Shown: positions 43,056 through 52,586 of the stretch, in pieces
Layout: each line of letters opens with the position of its first letter
How positions within the stretch are numbered: the first letter of the stretch is position 1
DNA from: Acidobacteriaceae bacterium
GTDB lineage: Bacteria; Acidobacteriota; Terriglobia; Terriglobales; Acidobacteriaceae
DNA: 64,000 nt
Reading direction: 5' to 3'
NCBI GenBank assembly: GCA_003132405.1
Contig: PKXQ01000150.1
Coordinates: 42,584-106,583, forward strand
The notes under the pieces: model-generated
Databases searched by the model: none
What the model was told of the DNA's origin: nothing
Seen by the model: the letters and a program-made list of their open reading frames with translations, nothing else
Program-made: the position numbers and the translations under genes

Positions 43056-44474
43056 TCAATCGGCAGCGACAGCCACGCGCATGTTTTCAATCATGCAATC
43101 GGCGAATTCGCTGGTCTTGACTTTGGTGGCGCCTTCCATCAAACGTTCGAAATCGTAAGTGACTTTTTTCTGTTCGATGGTGCGCTCCAGGCTTTGCTCG
43201 ATCAAGTCGGCGGCTTCGTCCCAGCCGAGGAAGCGGAACATCATCACGCCGGAAAGAATCACGGAGCCGGGATTGATGACGTCTTTGTCGGCATACTTCG
43301 GAGCGGTGCCGTGCGTGGCTTCGAAGATGGCATAGCCGTCGCCGATATTCGCTCCGGGAGCGATGCCGAGCCCGCCAACCTGCGCCGCGCAAGCGTCGGA
43401 AATGTAATCACCGTTTAGATTGGGCGTGGCGAGCACGCTGTATTCATCGGCGCGCGTCACAATCTGCTGGAAGATGGAATCGGCGATGCGATCGTTGATC
43501 ATCAACTTTTGCTTCCACCCGCCCTTGCCGTGCGAGGCGTAGATCGAATCGAGACAATCTTTCACTTCTTTGTAGAGATCGCGGCGGAAATCATCGCTGG
43601 CGAATTCGAGGCCCGGCTCGATCAGATTCGCGTTCTCTTCGATGGTGAGATTGGGCTTCTTGTCTTTGTTGTCGATGATCCAGCTCTCGCGCTCGGTCAC
43701 AACCTGATCGCGGAATTCTTCGGTAGCGAGTTCGTATCCCCACTTGCGGAACGCGCCTTCGGTGAACTTCTGGATGTTGCCTTTATGTACGAGGGTGACG
43801 GCTTTATTTTTATTTTCGAGAGCGTGCTTGATCGCCATGCGCACCAGGCGCTTGGTGCCGGTGATGGAAATCGGCTTGATGCCGACTCCAGAATCGAGGC
43901 GGATCTGCTTCTTGCCGTTCTTCAACATATCTTTGTTGAGGAACTCAATCAGCCGCGCTGCATCGGCGGTGCCTTCCTCCCACTCAATGCCCATATAAAC
44001 GTCTTCCGTATTTTCGCGGAAGATGACAATGTTCATGCGCTCCGGATGCTTCACGGGCGAAGGCACCCCGGTGTAATACTTCACTGGGCGCACGCAGCCG
44101 TAGAGGTCGAGAATTTGGCGCAGAGCGACGTTGAGCGACCGGATGCCGCCTCCGACAGGCGTCGTGAGCGGACCTTTGATGGCTACGCGAAGTTCACGGA
44201 TGGCGGTTACGGTGTCGTCGGGAAGCCAGTTCTGAAAACGCGCCTTAGCTTTCTCGCCGGCAAAAACTTCATACCACGCAACGGAACGCTTTCCTTGATA
44301 CGCGCGCTCGACCGCAGCGTCGAAGACTCGGACCGAAGCCTTCCAGATGTCGCGCCCAGTGCCGTCTCCCTCAATGTAAGGGACGATCGGGTGATCAGGA
44401 ACCGTGTACTTGCCGTTGCTGTATTCGATCTTCTGCCCGTTGGGCGGAAGTGGAACGCCGTTGAACGATGCCAT
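43056..44474 (-). CDS. icd: Isocitrate dehydrogenase
   Basis: Oxidative decarboxylation of isocitrate to 2-oxoglutarate. 472 residues. It shows [14 protein letters not shown], the substrate loop [43 protein letters not shown], and the cofactor region [25 protein letters not shown], in which the Lys/Tyr of the loop favour NADP. The protein is somewhat longer than the E. coli enzyme (416 residues). It is followed by mdh, giving a TCA pair. Confidence 0.95.
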   Translation of the reverse strand: MASFNGVPLPPNGQKIEYSNGKYTVPDHPIVPYIEGDGTGRDIWKASVRVFDAAVERAYQGKRSVAWYEVFAGEKAKARFQNWLPDDTVTAIRELRVAIKGPLTTPVGGGIRSLNVALRQILDLYGCVRPVKYYTGVPSPVKHPERMNIVIFRENTEDVYMGIEWEEGTADAARLIEFLNKDMLKNGKKQIRLDSGVGIKPISITGTKRLVRMAIKHALENKNKAVTLVHKGNIQKFTEGAFRKWGYELATEEFRDQVVTERESWIIDNKDKKPNLTIEENANLIEPGLEFASDDFRRDLYKEVKDCLDSIYASHGKGGWKQKLMINDRIADSIFQQIVTRADEYSVLATPNLNGDYISDACAAQVGGLGIAPGANIGDGYAIFEATHGTAPKYADKDVINPGSVILSGVMMFRFLGWDEAADLIEQSLERTIEQKKVTYDFERLMEGATKVKTSEFADCMIENMRVAVAAD

Positions 44475-44605
44475 CAGAATGCCTCCAGAAGCCTCTCGGA
44501 ATGAACCGGATCATTATAAAGAATATCGAGTGCGGAGTAAGAAGGCTAGCCATCACAGGAGAATGTGACCACGATCACAGGGTTGCCAGCGGCCTGATCG
44601 CAACG

Positions 44606-45133
44606 CTACTCGCGCTCGATTTTCACTGACTTCACAACGACGTCTTTATTGGGACGATCCTGGCGATTCTTGGCGACTTTCGAGATTTTTTCTACGACGT
44701 CATAGCCCTCAACCACCTCGCCAAAAATAGTGTGTTTGCCGGTGAGCCAGTCGGTATTGGCGACGGTGATGAAGAACTGCGACCCGTTCGTGTTGGGGCC
44801 TGCATTCGCCATCGCCAGCTTTCCTGCCTTATCAAAGCGATGCGGCGAACCTTTGGTCTCGTCTTCGAACTGATAGCCGGGGCCGCCAAAGCCGGTGCCC
44901 ATGGGGTCGCCGCCTTGAATCATGAAGTCGGGAATGACGCGATGAAAAATGGTTCCGTGATACAGCGGATCTTTAACCTTCTTGCGGGTGGTGGGATGCG
45001 TCCACTCGCGCTTACCTTCGCTGAGCTCAACAAAGTTAGCGACAGTTTTCGGGGCGTCCTTTTCAAATAGGCGGCAAACAATCGTGCCCTCGCTGGTTTC
45101 GAACACGGCATACGTTCCGGGTGTGCGGGTCAT
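44606..45133 (-). CDS. Cyclophilin-type peptidyl-prolyl isomerase, cytoplasmic
   Basis: 175 residues from ATG 45133 (GAGGAG upstream); a longer open frame lacks support. Catalytic stretches FHRVIPDFMIQGGDPMGTG, LAMANAGPNTNGSQFFIT and HTIFGEVVEGYDVV hold the conserved Arg, Phe, Gln and His residues. No signal peptide, so it should act in the cytoplasm. It lies directly after an exported paralogue. Confidence 0.93.
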   Translation of the reverse strand: MTRTPGTYAVFETSEGTIVCRLFEKDAPKTVANFVELSEGKREWTHPTTRKKVKDPLYHGTIFHRVIPDFMIQGGDPMGTGFGGPGYQFEDETKGSPHRFDKAGKLAMANAGPNTNGSQFFITVANTDWLTGKHTIFGEVVEGYDVVEKISKVAKNRQDRPNKDVVVKSVKIERE

Positions 45134-45209
45134 AATCTCCTCGAACTCTTGAATTTTCTCAAACTGTAAAGAGGGGCAATGCTTCGTCTCAAATGCAGCC
45201 TTGCCGCCG

Positions 45210-45902
45210 CTACATAGGCCTCGCGGCAGCCGATGGCTTAGACGTAGTTTTATGCGCAGTTGCACCTGCCCGATGGATTTCAATGTGCGTGATTTTGATC
45301 GGACGCAGCGGGCGATTGCTGCTCGGATCGCTAGCCATACGCGCAATCTGCTTGACCAGTTCGACCGCCGCATCATCGCACTGACCGAAGATGGTATAGC
45401 CGCCATTCAGGCTGGGATAAGGAACTTCGGTGATAAAAAATTGCGAGCCGTTGGTGTCGGGTCCGGCGTTGGCATATGCGAGACGGCCGGCCCGATCAAA
45501 CGTAACGCCTGGCGAAGTCTCATTCTTGAATTTATAGCCGGGGTCGCCGGTGCCATCGCCTTTAGGATCTCCGCCCTGAATCATGAACTCGGGAATCACG
45601 CGATGAAAAATCGTGCCGTCATAAAGTGGCACGCCGTGTTTCTTGGCGTGCGATGTCGGGCTGGTCCAGTCTTTGGTGCCTGTGGAGAGGCCTATAAAAT
45701 TCTCAACTCCGATGGGAGCGATCTTCGGAAACAGCGTGCAGTGCAAATCGCCGGCGGTGGTGCGAATAATGGCGGTGGGCTCGGTGCTGGCGGGCTTGCT
45801 GGCCGGCGGTGAAGCCTTCGTCTGCGGAGTTGAGGGTGCTTGTGCCGCGCCAAGCAGGGAAGTCAAGAGGATCAGGACAAGCGTGTGCAGCAGAGTTCGC
45901 AT
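45210..45902 (-). CDS. Cyclophilin-type peptidyl-prolyl isomerase, exported
   Basis: 230 residues from ATG 45902 (AGGAG upstream). A signal peptide (about 1-20, LLGAAQAP) and a Pro/Ser/Thr-rich linker come first. The cyclophilin domain follows: FHRVIPEFMIQGGDPKGDG, LAYANAGPDTNGSQFFIT, YTIFGQCDDAAVELV. The C-terminal tail is Ala/Thr/Lys-rich. It probably helps fold exported proteins in the periplasm. It is a tandem paralogue of the next gene. Confidence 0.92.
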   Translation of the reverse strand: MRTLLHTLVLILLTSLLGAAQAPSTPQTKASPPASKPASTEPTAIIRTTAGDLHCTLFPKIAPIGVENFIGLSTGTKDWTSPTSHAKKHGVPLYDGTIFHRVIPEFMIQGGDPKGDGTGDPGYKFKNETSPGVTFDRAGRLAYANAGPDTNGSQFFITEVPYPSLNGGYTIFGQCDDAAVELVKQIARMASDPSSNRPLRPIKITHIEIHRAGATAHKTTSKPSAAARPM

Positions 45903-45996
45903 GGATGCTCCTGTGGGTATTTTGGCAATCCTTAATTGTACGACAGCGCTTAGCGAGTGCGGGTGCTTCAACAGTTTGCGGCGCGCCAAGTTCGTT

Positions 45997-46027
45997 AACC
46001 ACAAAGGGCATCAAGGTTCACAAAGGG
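45997..46027 (+). repeat. Dispersed repeat, AACCACAAAGG type
   Basis: The run aaccacaaagggcatcaagg followed by ttcacaaaggg is a degenerate tandem related to the copies at 17776 and 35931. Confidence 0.6.
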
Positions 46028-46051
46028 TAAACCGATAGAACCGCTAAGTGG

Positions 46052-47290
46052 CTAATTAGTTTTAGCCTGCATCTTTCGACTGACGCGCTCGGCTTCTCTG
46101 AAGACTCGCAGGAGGTGGCCCCCTAAAATCTTACGTATGTCGGTGGCGCTGTAACCGCGGGCGAGCAGCGCTTGCGTGATCTTTGGTAGGTCGGCGGCGG
46201 AGTCAATGCCCTCGGGGGTCGCTCCGCTGACGCCATCGAAATCCGATCCCAGGCCGACGTGATCAACGCTTGCAATCTTAGCGATGTGGTCGATGTGATC
46301 GATCAGCGAACTCAGCGGCGGGCGTGGAATCTTGGCGTACCACTCACGCTCAATGCGATCATCGTCGAGATAAGTGACGGCTTTTCCCGCAGCCTTAAGC
46401 TGCCCGGCGTTGGCCTTGGTCGCGGCGTTGCGTTCTTTAGACTGCGCTTCGGCCGCCTTGCGAAAGTTCTCGTCGACAAAAGCGCTATAAAAATTGACCT
46501 GCACCACGCCACCATTCTTGGCGACCGCGCGAAGCATGTCATCGGTCATGTTGCGCGGATGGTTGGTGAGAGCACGAGCAGAGGAGTGCGAGGCAATTAT
46601 CGGCGCTTTGCTGACAGCAATCGCATCGTAAAAAGTCTTATCAGCGACATGGGAAATATCAACCAGCATGCCTAGGCGATTCATCTCGAGAACGATTCGC
46701 TTGCCGCCTTCGGTGAGTCCGTTGTGATGCTCGACCTGGGGATTATTGATATCGCCGGAAGAGTCGGCGAATTCGTTGGTGTTCGACCAGCTCAAAGTCA
46801 TGTAGCGAACGCCGAGCCGATAGTAATCGCGCAGCAGGCGGATATCGTTTTCGATGGAGTGGCCGCCTTCAATGCCCAGCAGCGCGGCCAGTTTATGCTC
46901 GCGGTGCGCGCGCTCGATGTCGGCAACGCTGAAGGCCATCATCATGCGGTCGGGATGGCGCGCGGCCTGCTCATATACGGAATCGATGAGATCGAGCGTG
47001 TGGTGGGCGAAGTGGCCTTGATTCGTTTCCGGCTCGACCCAGATGGAGAAAAACTCCGCCCCCAGATTGCCGGCCTTGGCCTTGTCGAGGCTGATGTGCC
47101 CGTGATCGTTCGCGTCAGTCGATCCAATGTCGTAGTTTTCGTCAAGAAAGCGCTGCAGCGTATCGGCATGCGTGTCGATGACGATGGCGGAGTTTTGAAT
47201 CTCCATAGCCTTCTTGCTGACAGGAGTTTGCGCGCTGGCGAATGCAGGGAGACCTAGCGCGATAGCGACGGCGAAAGTGAGCTTGGTCAT
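46052..47290 (-). CDS. Exported membrane-dipeptidase-type (M19) zinc dipeptidase
   Basis: 412 residues from ATG 47290, the start of a clear signal peptide (MTKLTFAVAIALGLPAFASAQ); a GTG at 47344 would add a basic extension. The metal sites of renal-dipeptidase-type enzymes are present: IDTHADTLQRF (HxD), GIEGGHSI (Glu), VDISHVADKTF and ASHSSARAL (His), and GSDFDGV. It would split dipeptides (including D-amino-acid forms) outside the cytoplasm. Confidence 0.9.
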   Translation of the reverse strand: MTKLTFAVAIALGLPAFASAQTPVSKKAMEIQNSAIVIDTHADTLQRFLDENYDIGSTDANDHGHISLDKAKAGNLGAEFFSIWVEPETNQGHFAHHTLDLIDSVYEQAARHPDRMMMAFSVADIERAHREHKLAALLGIEGGHSIENDIRLLRDYYRLGVRYMTLSWSNTNEFADSSGDINNPQVEHHNGLTEGGKRIVLEMNRLGMLVDISHVADKTFYDAIAVSKAPIIASHSSARALTNHPRNMTDDMLRAVAKNGGVVQVNFYSAFVDENFRKAAEAQSKERNAATKANAGQLKAAGKAVTYLDDDRIEREWYAKIPRPPLSSLIDHIDHIAKIASVDHVGLGSDFDGVSGATPEGIDSAADLPKITQALLARGYSATDIRKILGGHLLRVFREAERVSRKMQAKTN

Positions 47291-47347
47291 GATCAAGATG
47301 GATTCTATACGACGCGTAGAAAAGCGTAGAGAGCGGTCCGGCACGTG

Positions 47348-47863
47348 TCAGGTAGCGATGGAGGCAAGAGCCTGCTCAACGCAGTTGTCAAGCGGTTGAT
47401 CGGTATCGATCGTAGTTTTCGGATAGAGGATCGGCTCGAATCGCGGTTTCACTTCTAAATAAAGCGCAAAGCTTCGGTTCTGCGCCGGGTGAGACGGACC
47501 GGGCGCAAGCTCAAGCCGTCGCCGGGCAGATTCATCCGAGCAGAGGCATTCGATAATCTTCCACGGCTGGGCAAGTTCGCGCGCTAATTCAAGCACGCGA
47601 TCGATCTGATACCGCCGCGAGAAAGGCCGGCCATCGAGAAGCACGATGCGCGCCGAATTCCTTTGCAGCAGGTAGCGCCCGGTATCGAGCATGACATCCA
47701 TCACAAAATCGTCTTGCTCAACGGAGTATTCAACATCTTCTGGCGCAAAGAGCGCTGAACGAACTTCATCTTTGCCCAACACCGCGCCGTCCGTGCGCCG
47801 CGCCAATTCGCGGGCCAGCGTCGTTTTACCGGTTCCGGGAAGGCCGGCCATGAGAACAATCAT
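47348..47863 (-). CDS. P-loop kinase-like ATPase
   Basis: A 171-residue protein. The Walker A motif is at the very start: IVLMAGLPGTGKTTLAREL. A Walker-B-like IVLLDGRPF follows, and SDESARRRLELAP resembles the lid of small-molecule kinases. This is the AAA_33/zeta-toxin-like kinase group. The substrate is unknown. It is immediately upstream of the dipeptidase. Confidence 0.78.
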   Translation of the reverse strand: MIVLMAGLPGTGKTTLARELARRTDGAVLGKDEVRSALFAPEDVEYSVEQDDFVMDVMLDTGRYLLQRNSARIVLLDGRPFSRRYQIDRVLELARELAQPWKIIECLCSDESARRRLELAPGPSHPAQNRSFALYLEVKPRFEPILYPKTTIDTDQPLDNCVEQALASIAT

Positions 47864-47931
47864 TGTGGTGAGATTGTAGCGGAGGCGAAAACTCAGATCG
47901 AAGTTTTATCGAACACACTCAATGCGAGTCC

Positions 47932-48753
47932 CTAGTTAGAGGCAGGCGTCGCGGCGACGGGGGCGCTGTCGGTGGTCGCAATCGCCGTGGCCGGCATAAC
48001 GGTAGGCCGTTCTACCGGAGCGACCGGGAAGAACGTTTGCGTTTGGCGCCAGTCATCGTAGCGGTCGGAAACCATGATGTGGAAGCACCAGTGGCGGCGC
48101 TCTTCTTCGGGTTCGACCAGGCCGAGCGCATTCAGATAAAAGAGATAGTGCTCGACGAATCGCATCTGCTCTTTGGTCATGCCGCGGCGTTGCAGATCGA
48201 TGGTAATGCCGGCGAGATGAGAAGACGCGGTATCGCCATCGATTGGCGCGGCGTTGCGATTGTGCCGCCGTAATTTCTTTTGCACCTTGACGGTGCGCAC
48301 GGCAGAGTTCAACTGGATTTGCGCGTGAAACTCGCGGTAATAACTATCGGCGAGGTCCTGTACGAAGTCGCGAGTCCACGGACGGCAATAGCGTCGCGAC
48401 GGATCAAGGCCGTGCTCAATTTTCAGCGACTCACTCGCGTTAATCGGCACCAGTTCGCCTGAGGCCTTTAGCGCCTCGAGTTCATCGTCGTCCTGAATAC
48501 GGGGCAGATCGAGCCGATCAATTTCTTCATTCTGGCGTACCAGGGAATCGTGCGATGGGCGAAACAGCGGATTCCAGAGCATGCCGCGGAGACCGCGGAA
48601 ACGAAACGCTTGCAGGATGCGATGGCGGCGGGGATGGCTGACGCGATGGAGCGCGGAGGCGGATTGCGTTGTCACGAGGAAAAATACAAAAACCATCGCG
48701 AGCAGAATCGGTGACGTCAGCAGCGTGCCGCGCGCTTTGAATCTGGGCATCAT
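47932..48753 (-). CDS. DUF5715 protein, M15-peptidase-like pattern
   Basis: A 273-residue protein with an N-terminal signal or anchor helix (about 14-33). I recognise the family as DUF5715. The middle holds INASESLKIEHGLDPSRRYCRPWTRDFVQDLA. The later stretches SAVRTVKVQKKL, GDTASSHLAGITIDLQRRG and HWCFHIMVS resemble the SxHxxGxAxD and HxH zinc motifs of M15 D,D-peptidases. A cell-wall role is therefore possible, but unproven. The C-terminus is Ala/Thr-rich. Confidence 0.7.
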   Translation of the reverse strand: MMPRFKARGTLLTSPILLAMVFVFFLVTTQSASALHRVSHPRRHRILQAFRFRGLRGMLWNPLFRPSHDSLVRQNEEIDRLDLPRIQDDDELEALKASGELVPINASESLKIEHGLDPSRRYCRPWTRDFVQDLADSYYREFHAQIQLNSAVRTVKVQKKLRRHNRNAAPIDGDTASSHLAGITIDLQRRGMTKEQMRFVEHYLFYLNALGLVEPEEERRHWCFHIMVSDRYDDWRQTQTFFPVAPVERPTVMPATAIATTDSAPVAATPASN

Positions 48754-48969
48754 GCCGATTGCAGCGTCAAACCTTTACACATCATCTCAAGCCTCGGCTC
48801 TGTGGAAATGGCCACTTTTCCCTAGAGGCTATCGAATTGTAAACCAGAGGTGAATAACTTTGTGAAGGATTTCTAACTAAGACCGCTTACTTAAGGCAGA
48901 TGTCGATAGTCACCAGAGGGTAACTTATTGATCTCAGGTGCCGTGTTTGGAAACGTGCCGTTTTGGAAC

Positions 48970-49722
48970 TTACTTTCGCAGCAGGTCGCCGAGCGCCTGC
49001 TTCATGACCTGCCCGCCCACTTCGGCGATCGAGGTAGTCAGCGGTATTTCCTTCGGGCATATTTCGACGCAGTTCTGTGCGTAGCCGCATTCCTGTATGC
49101 CGCCGTCGCCCATCAGCGCCGACAGTCGCTCGCGCTTCAGGGCGGCGCCGGTGGGATGCGTGTTGAACAACCGCACCTGCGAAATGGTCGCGGCGCCGAC
49201 GAAGCCTGTGTCTTCATTGAACTGCGGGCAGGCCTCCATGCAGCAGCAGCACGAGATGCAGTTCGACAGCGGATAGGCTTGTTCCTGCGCCTCCATGGTG
49301 ACGCGCGGGCCGGGGCCGAGGTCGTAGGTGCCATCGACCGGCACCCAAGCTTTTACTTTTTGCAGGTTCTCAAAAAGCACGCTGCGATCGACCGCGAGAT
49401 CGCGCACGATGGGAAATTTTGATAACGGCTCGAGCTTGATCGGTTGCTCGAAATGGTCGAGCAGGGCAGAGCAGGCCATGCGAGCGCGCCCATTGATCAG
49501 CATGGCGCAGGAGCCGCAGATCTCTTCGAGACAATTCGAGTCGTAGGTGACAGGCGTGGTCTGCTTGCCGTCGCGGGTGACGGGATTGGCTGCGATCTCC
49601 ATCAGCGCTGACGTGACATTCATGTTCGGCTTGTAGGGGATCTCGAACTCTTCCCACGACGCGCGGGCGTCGGGGGTGAGTTGGCGTTTGATCTTGATGA
49701 GGACGGATTTTGTGCTTGGCAT
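48970..49722 (-). CDS. sdhB: Succinate dehydrogenase iron-sulfur subunit
   Basis: 250 residues carrying the three clusters that link FAD to quinone: [2Fe-2S] CLEEICGSCAMLINGRARMAC, [4Fe-4S] CISCCCCMEACPQ, and [3Fe-4S] with CGYAQNCVEICPKEIPL. The Cys-rich CISCCCCMEAC has more Cys than usual. Order in the transcript is sdhC, sdhA, sdhB. Confidence 0.95.
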   Translation of the reverse strand: MPSTKSVLIKIKRQLTPDARASWEEFEIPYKPNMNVTSALMEIAANPVTRDGKQTTPVTYDSNCLEEICGSCAMLINGRARMACSALLDHFEQPIKLEPLSKFPIVRDLAVDRSVLFENLQKVKAWVPVDGTYDLGPGPRVTMEAQEQAYPLSNCISCCCCMEACPQFNEDTGFVGAATISQVRLFNTHPTGAALKRERLSALMGDGGIQECGYAQNCVEICPKEIPLTTSIAEVGGQVMKQALGDLLRK

Positions 49723-49759
49723 TTAGCTCTTAGCCTTTGGCTTTTAGCTCGAAACTCGC

Positions 49760-49843
49760 TGTCATCCTGATCGATGCGAAGTACACATGGATTGTGTTGG
49801 CGCCAGCAAACTGCATAGGTCCTTCGCTGCGATCAGGATGACA
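49760..49843. repeat. Inverted repeat of the TGTCATCCTGA type
   Basis: TGTCATCCTGATCGATGCGAAG-like left arm (49760-49781) and its inverse at 49822-49843 match 20 of 22. They lie between sdhA and sdhB and enclose 40 bases. The core TGTCATCCTGA is a common dispersed sequence in related genomes. Beside it (49722-49750) is a run of TTAGCTC/TTAGCCT/TTGGCTT units. Confidence 0.8.
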
Positions 49844-49893
49844 CGTATTTTTCTGATAACAAGCAATTGGGGTCATAGGGATTACCTCGCGCT

Positions 49894-51660
49894 TCAATAC
49901 TTCCTCGGCCGAGGCGGAATCAGACTCGCATCCACCGGCTCGAATTCAAACTTCGGCTCATCCAGATCGGGCGCGAACGTCGCCTTCGTGGTCTTCATCC
50001 AGTTGACATCGTCGCGTTCTGGGAAATCTGGCTTGTAGTGCGAGCCGCGCGATTCGTTGCGCATGGCTGCTCCCTGTGCGATTACCCGCGACAATTGCAG
50101 CATGTTGTAGAGCTGGCGCGCGAAGGCGATTGTCGTATTCGCCCACTGCGAGCGATCGCTCAGATTAATTTTCTGGAAGCGCTGCAACAGGTCCACCAGT
50201 TTGGCGTCCGCTGCCTCACACTTCTTGTTGTAGCGGATGACGGTGCAGTTCTCGGTCATCAATGCGCCCAGTTCACGCCAAAGCAAAAATGGATTTTCGT
50301 TGCCGTCCGCTTTCATCAGGCCGGTATTGATTTCCTGCTGGCGTTTACGCTCTGCGTCGAAGTGTCCGTTAGCGGGAGCTGCTTGCAGGTTCTTCGCATA
50401 CTGAACGGCATTCGGGCCGGCAACGAACCCTCCGAAGATGCATGACACTAGCGAATTGGCACCTAGCCGATTGGCGCCGTGGTATTGATATTCGGCTTCG
50501 CCTGCCGCGAAGATGCCGGGTATATTCGTCTGCTGTTTGTAATCGATCCACAGGCCGCCCATGGTGTAGTGCATGCCAGGAAAAATCTTCATGGGCGTGT
50601 CGCGCGGATCGTCGCCGACAAACTTCTCGTAGATTTCGAGAATGCCTTCCAGCTTACGATCGAGCGTCTTGCGGTCAATGTGGGTGAGATCGAGGTAGAC
50701 CATCGGCTTGCCGTCGATGCCGAGATTGAGCTCGAAGACCACTTTGAAAATCGCGCGCGTGGCCACGTCACGCGGCACCAGGTTGCCGTATTTCGGATAC
50801 CACTCCTCGAGAAAATACCAGCGCTCTTTCTCAGGAATGGATTTCGGATCACGCTTGTCGCCCTGCGTTTTTGGAACCCAGACGCGTCCGCCCTCGCCGC
50901 GCGCCGACTCCGACATCAGGCGCAGCTTGTCTTCTCCGGGGATGCAGGTAGGGTGCACCTGAATAAATTCTCCGTTCGCGTAGTAGGCGCCTTGCTGATA
51001 GAGCGCTGATTGCGCCGATCCCGTACACACCACGGAGTTGGTGGACTTGCCGAAGATGGCGCCACATCCACCGGTGGCGATAATGATTGCGTCGGCAGGA
51101 AAGGTTCGTACTTCCATCGAGCGCAGATCCATCGCGCAGATGCCGCGCGCGACGCGTTGTCCGTCGAGCACGGCGGAGAGAAATTCCCAATGCTCGTACT
51201 TTTTTACTTTGCCTTCAGATTCGTAGCGTCGAACCTGCTCGTCGAGCGCGTAAAGGAGTTGCTGGCCGGTAGTCGCTCCGGCAAATGCGGTGCGGTTATA
51301 AAGTGTTCCGCCGAAGCGTCGAAAATCTAACAGGCCCTCGGGCGTGCGATTGAAAGGGACGCCCATGCGGTCGAGCAAATCAATGATGCCCGGAGCCGCT
51401 TCGCACATGTCTTTGACGGGTGGCTGGTTGGCCAGGAAGTCGCCGCCGTAAATCGTATCGTCGAAATGCTTGTAGGTGGAGTCGCCTTCGCCTTTCAGAT
51501 TCTTGGCGGCGTTGATGCCTCCTTGCGCGCAGACTGAATGCGAACGCTTCACCGGGACGATCGAGAAAAGATCAACTTCGCCGCCCATCTCGGCGATCTT
51601 GATGACGGCGGCAAGGCCGGCGAGGCCTCCGCCCACTACGATAATTGTTGGAACTGCCAT
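49894..51660 (-). CDS. sdhA: Succinate dehydrogenase flavoprotein subunit
   Basis: 588 residues. It has the FAD-binding IIVVGGGLAGLAAVIKIAE, the region of the covalent-FAD His (KRSHSVCAQGGINA), GATTGQQLLYAL, the active-site HPTCIPGEDKLRLMSESARGEGG, and EYQYHGANRLGANSL. It resembles the Bacillus/epsilon-type SdhA/FrdA, in keeping with the single-cytochrome SdhC. It takes electrons from succinate (TCA cycle) and passes them to SdhB. Confidence 0.95.
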   Translation of the reverse strand: MAVPTIIVVGGGLAGLAAVIKIAEMGGEVDLFSIVPVKRSHSVCAQGGINAAKNLKGEGDSTYKHFDDTIYGGDFLANQPPVKDMCEAAPGIIDLLDRMGVPFNRTPEGLLDFRRFGGTLYNRTAFAGATTGQQLLYALDEQVRRYESEGKVKKYEHWEFLSAVLDGQRVARGICAMDLRSMEVRTFPADAIIIATGGCGAIFGKSTNSVVCTGSAQSALYQQGAYYANGEFIQVHPTCIPGEDKLRLMSESARGEGGRVWVPKTQGDKRDPKSIPEKERWYFLEEWYPKYGNLVPRDVATRAIFKVVFELNLGIDGKPMVYLDLTHIDRKTLDRKLEGILEIYEKFVGDDPRDTPMKIFPGMHYTMGGLWIDYKQQTNIPGIFAAGEAEYQYHGANRLGANSLVSCIFGGFVAGPNAVQYAKNLQAAPANGHFDAERKRQQEINTGLMKADGNENPFLLWRELGALMTENCTVIRYNKKCEAADAKLVDLLQRFQKINLSDRSQWANTTIAFARQLYNMLQLSRVIAQGAAMRNESRGSHYKPDFPERDDVNWMKTTKATFAPDLDEPKFEFEPVDASLIPPRPRKY

Positions 51661-51725
51661 GCTGTATAAGTCCGATCTTTGGTGAATATGATTCCGGGCT
51701 GCGCCCGTGCCGTGCCGCGACCTCG

Positions 51726-51778
51726 GCGGCTAAAGCCGCATCCAAAGTAATCCTGACACCGCAGCACTAAAGCGCTGC
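51726..51778. repeat. GGCTAAAGCC palindromes between sdhC and sdhA
   Basis: GCGGCTAAAGCCGC (51726-51739) and a degenerate copy GCAGCACTAAAGCGCTGC (51761-51778) lie in the 167-base spacer. Confidence 0.75.
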
Positions 51779-51827
51779 GCCACCCAAAAACAAACGCAAC
51801 GCCGAATCTTCGCACGCTATTGTTGCG

Positions 51828-52586
51828 TCAATATCGCGTCGCAATATTTTCCGGCGCATTCGAATCCAGCGGTTGCTGCGGCGTTCTAAAAAATCCAACC
51901 ATACTGAGGGCGCCGAGTAGAATCAACCCGAGAGCTAGCGCGGTGCAAAGATAACCAAAGCGTCGGCGTGCTCTTTCTCCGGTCGTGATTCCCCATTTTG
52001 CCGCGAACAGCCACAGGCCGTAGCTGAAGTGCCACGACGCGGCGATGATGCCGGTGCAGTAAAAGGCGACCATCCATGGGTTCTGAAATTCCGCTTGCAC
52101 CTTGGCAAACGACTGCATAGGGTGCGTCGCCAAGTGCACCCCGGTGAAGCGCAGGTAATAAGTGTGCTGCACCATGTAGGCGAGCGCGATGATGCCTGTC
52201 CAGCGCTGCGAGCTATACAGCCAATTGCCGCTCCACGGATACGATGCAATATTCGTGTCACCCCGATACCAGATATATAGGCCGTAGAGCCCGTGATAGA
52301 GAATCGGAATCCATATAAAAAACAGCTCGAGGAGAAAGACGCCGGGCAGGCTGTTTAGAAATTCGACTTGCCTGCCGTAAGCGATAGGGCCTTTGAAGGC
52401 TTCGGAGTTCGAGATGAAGTGTTCTAGAAGGAAGGCCCCGATGGGAACGACGCCGCTAAGCGAATGCAGGCGGCGCAGCCAAAACGAAGTGCCCTGGCCG
52501 GCGCGCAGGGGGGCGACTCCTGGCTTGATATTCGGCCCTGAAGCTGGAACTGAAAGTGGAGCGACGGAATTGGCAGTTGATGCCAC
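51828..52586 (-). CDS. sdhC: Succinate dehydrogenase cytochrome b558 subunit
   Basis: A 252-residue membrane anchor with about five helices and no separate SdhD, as in the Bacillus type that holds two haems. His residues in RLHSLSGVVPIGAFLLEHF, LYHGLYGLYIW, MVQHTYYLRF and ASWHFSYGLWLF can serve as haem ligands. A GTG start at 52586 is preceded by GAGGAG. First gene of the sdh operon. Confidence 0.92.
   Translation of the reverse strand: MASTANSVAPLSVPASGPNIKPGVAPLRAGQGTSFWLRRLHSLSGVVPIGAFLLEHFISNSEAFKGPIAYGRQVEFLNSLPGVFLLELFFIWIPILYHGLYGLYIWYRGDTNIASYPWSGNWLYSSQRWTGIIALAYMVQHTYYLRFTGVHLATHPMQSFAKVQAEFQNPWMVAFYCTGIIAASWHFSYGLWLFAAKWGITTGERARRRFGYLCTALALGLILLGALSMVGFFRTPQQPLDSNAPENIATRY

Noticed and set aside
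43509-44504. 331-residue plus-strand open frame
   Set aside because: Antisense to icd, with no domain or plausible start signal.
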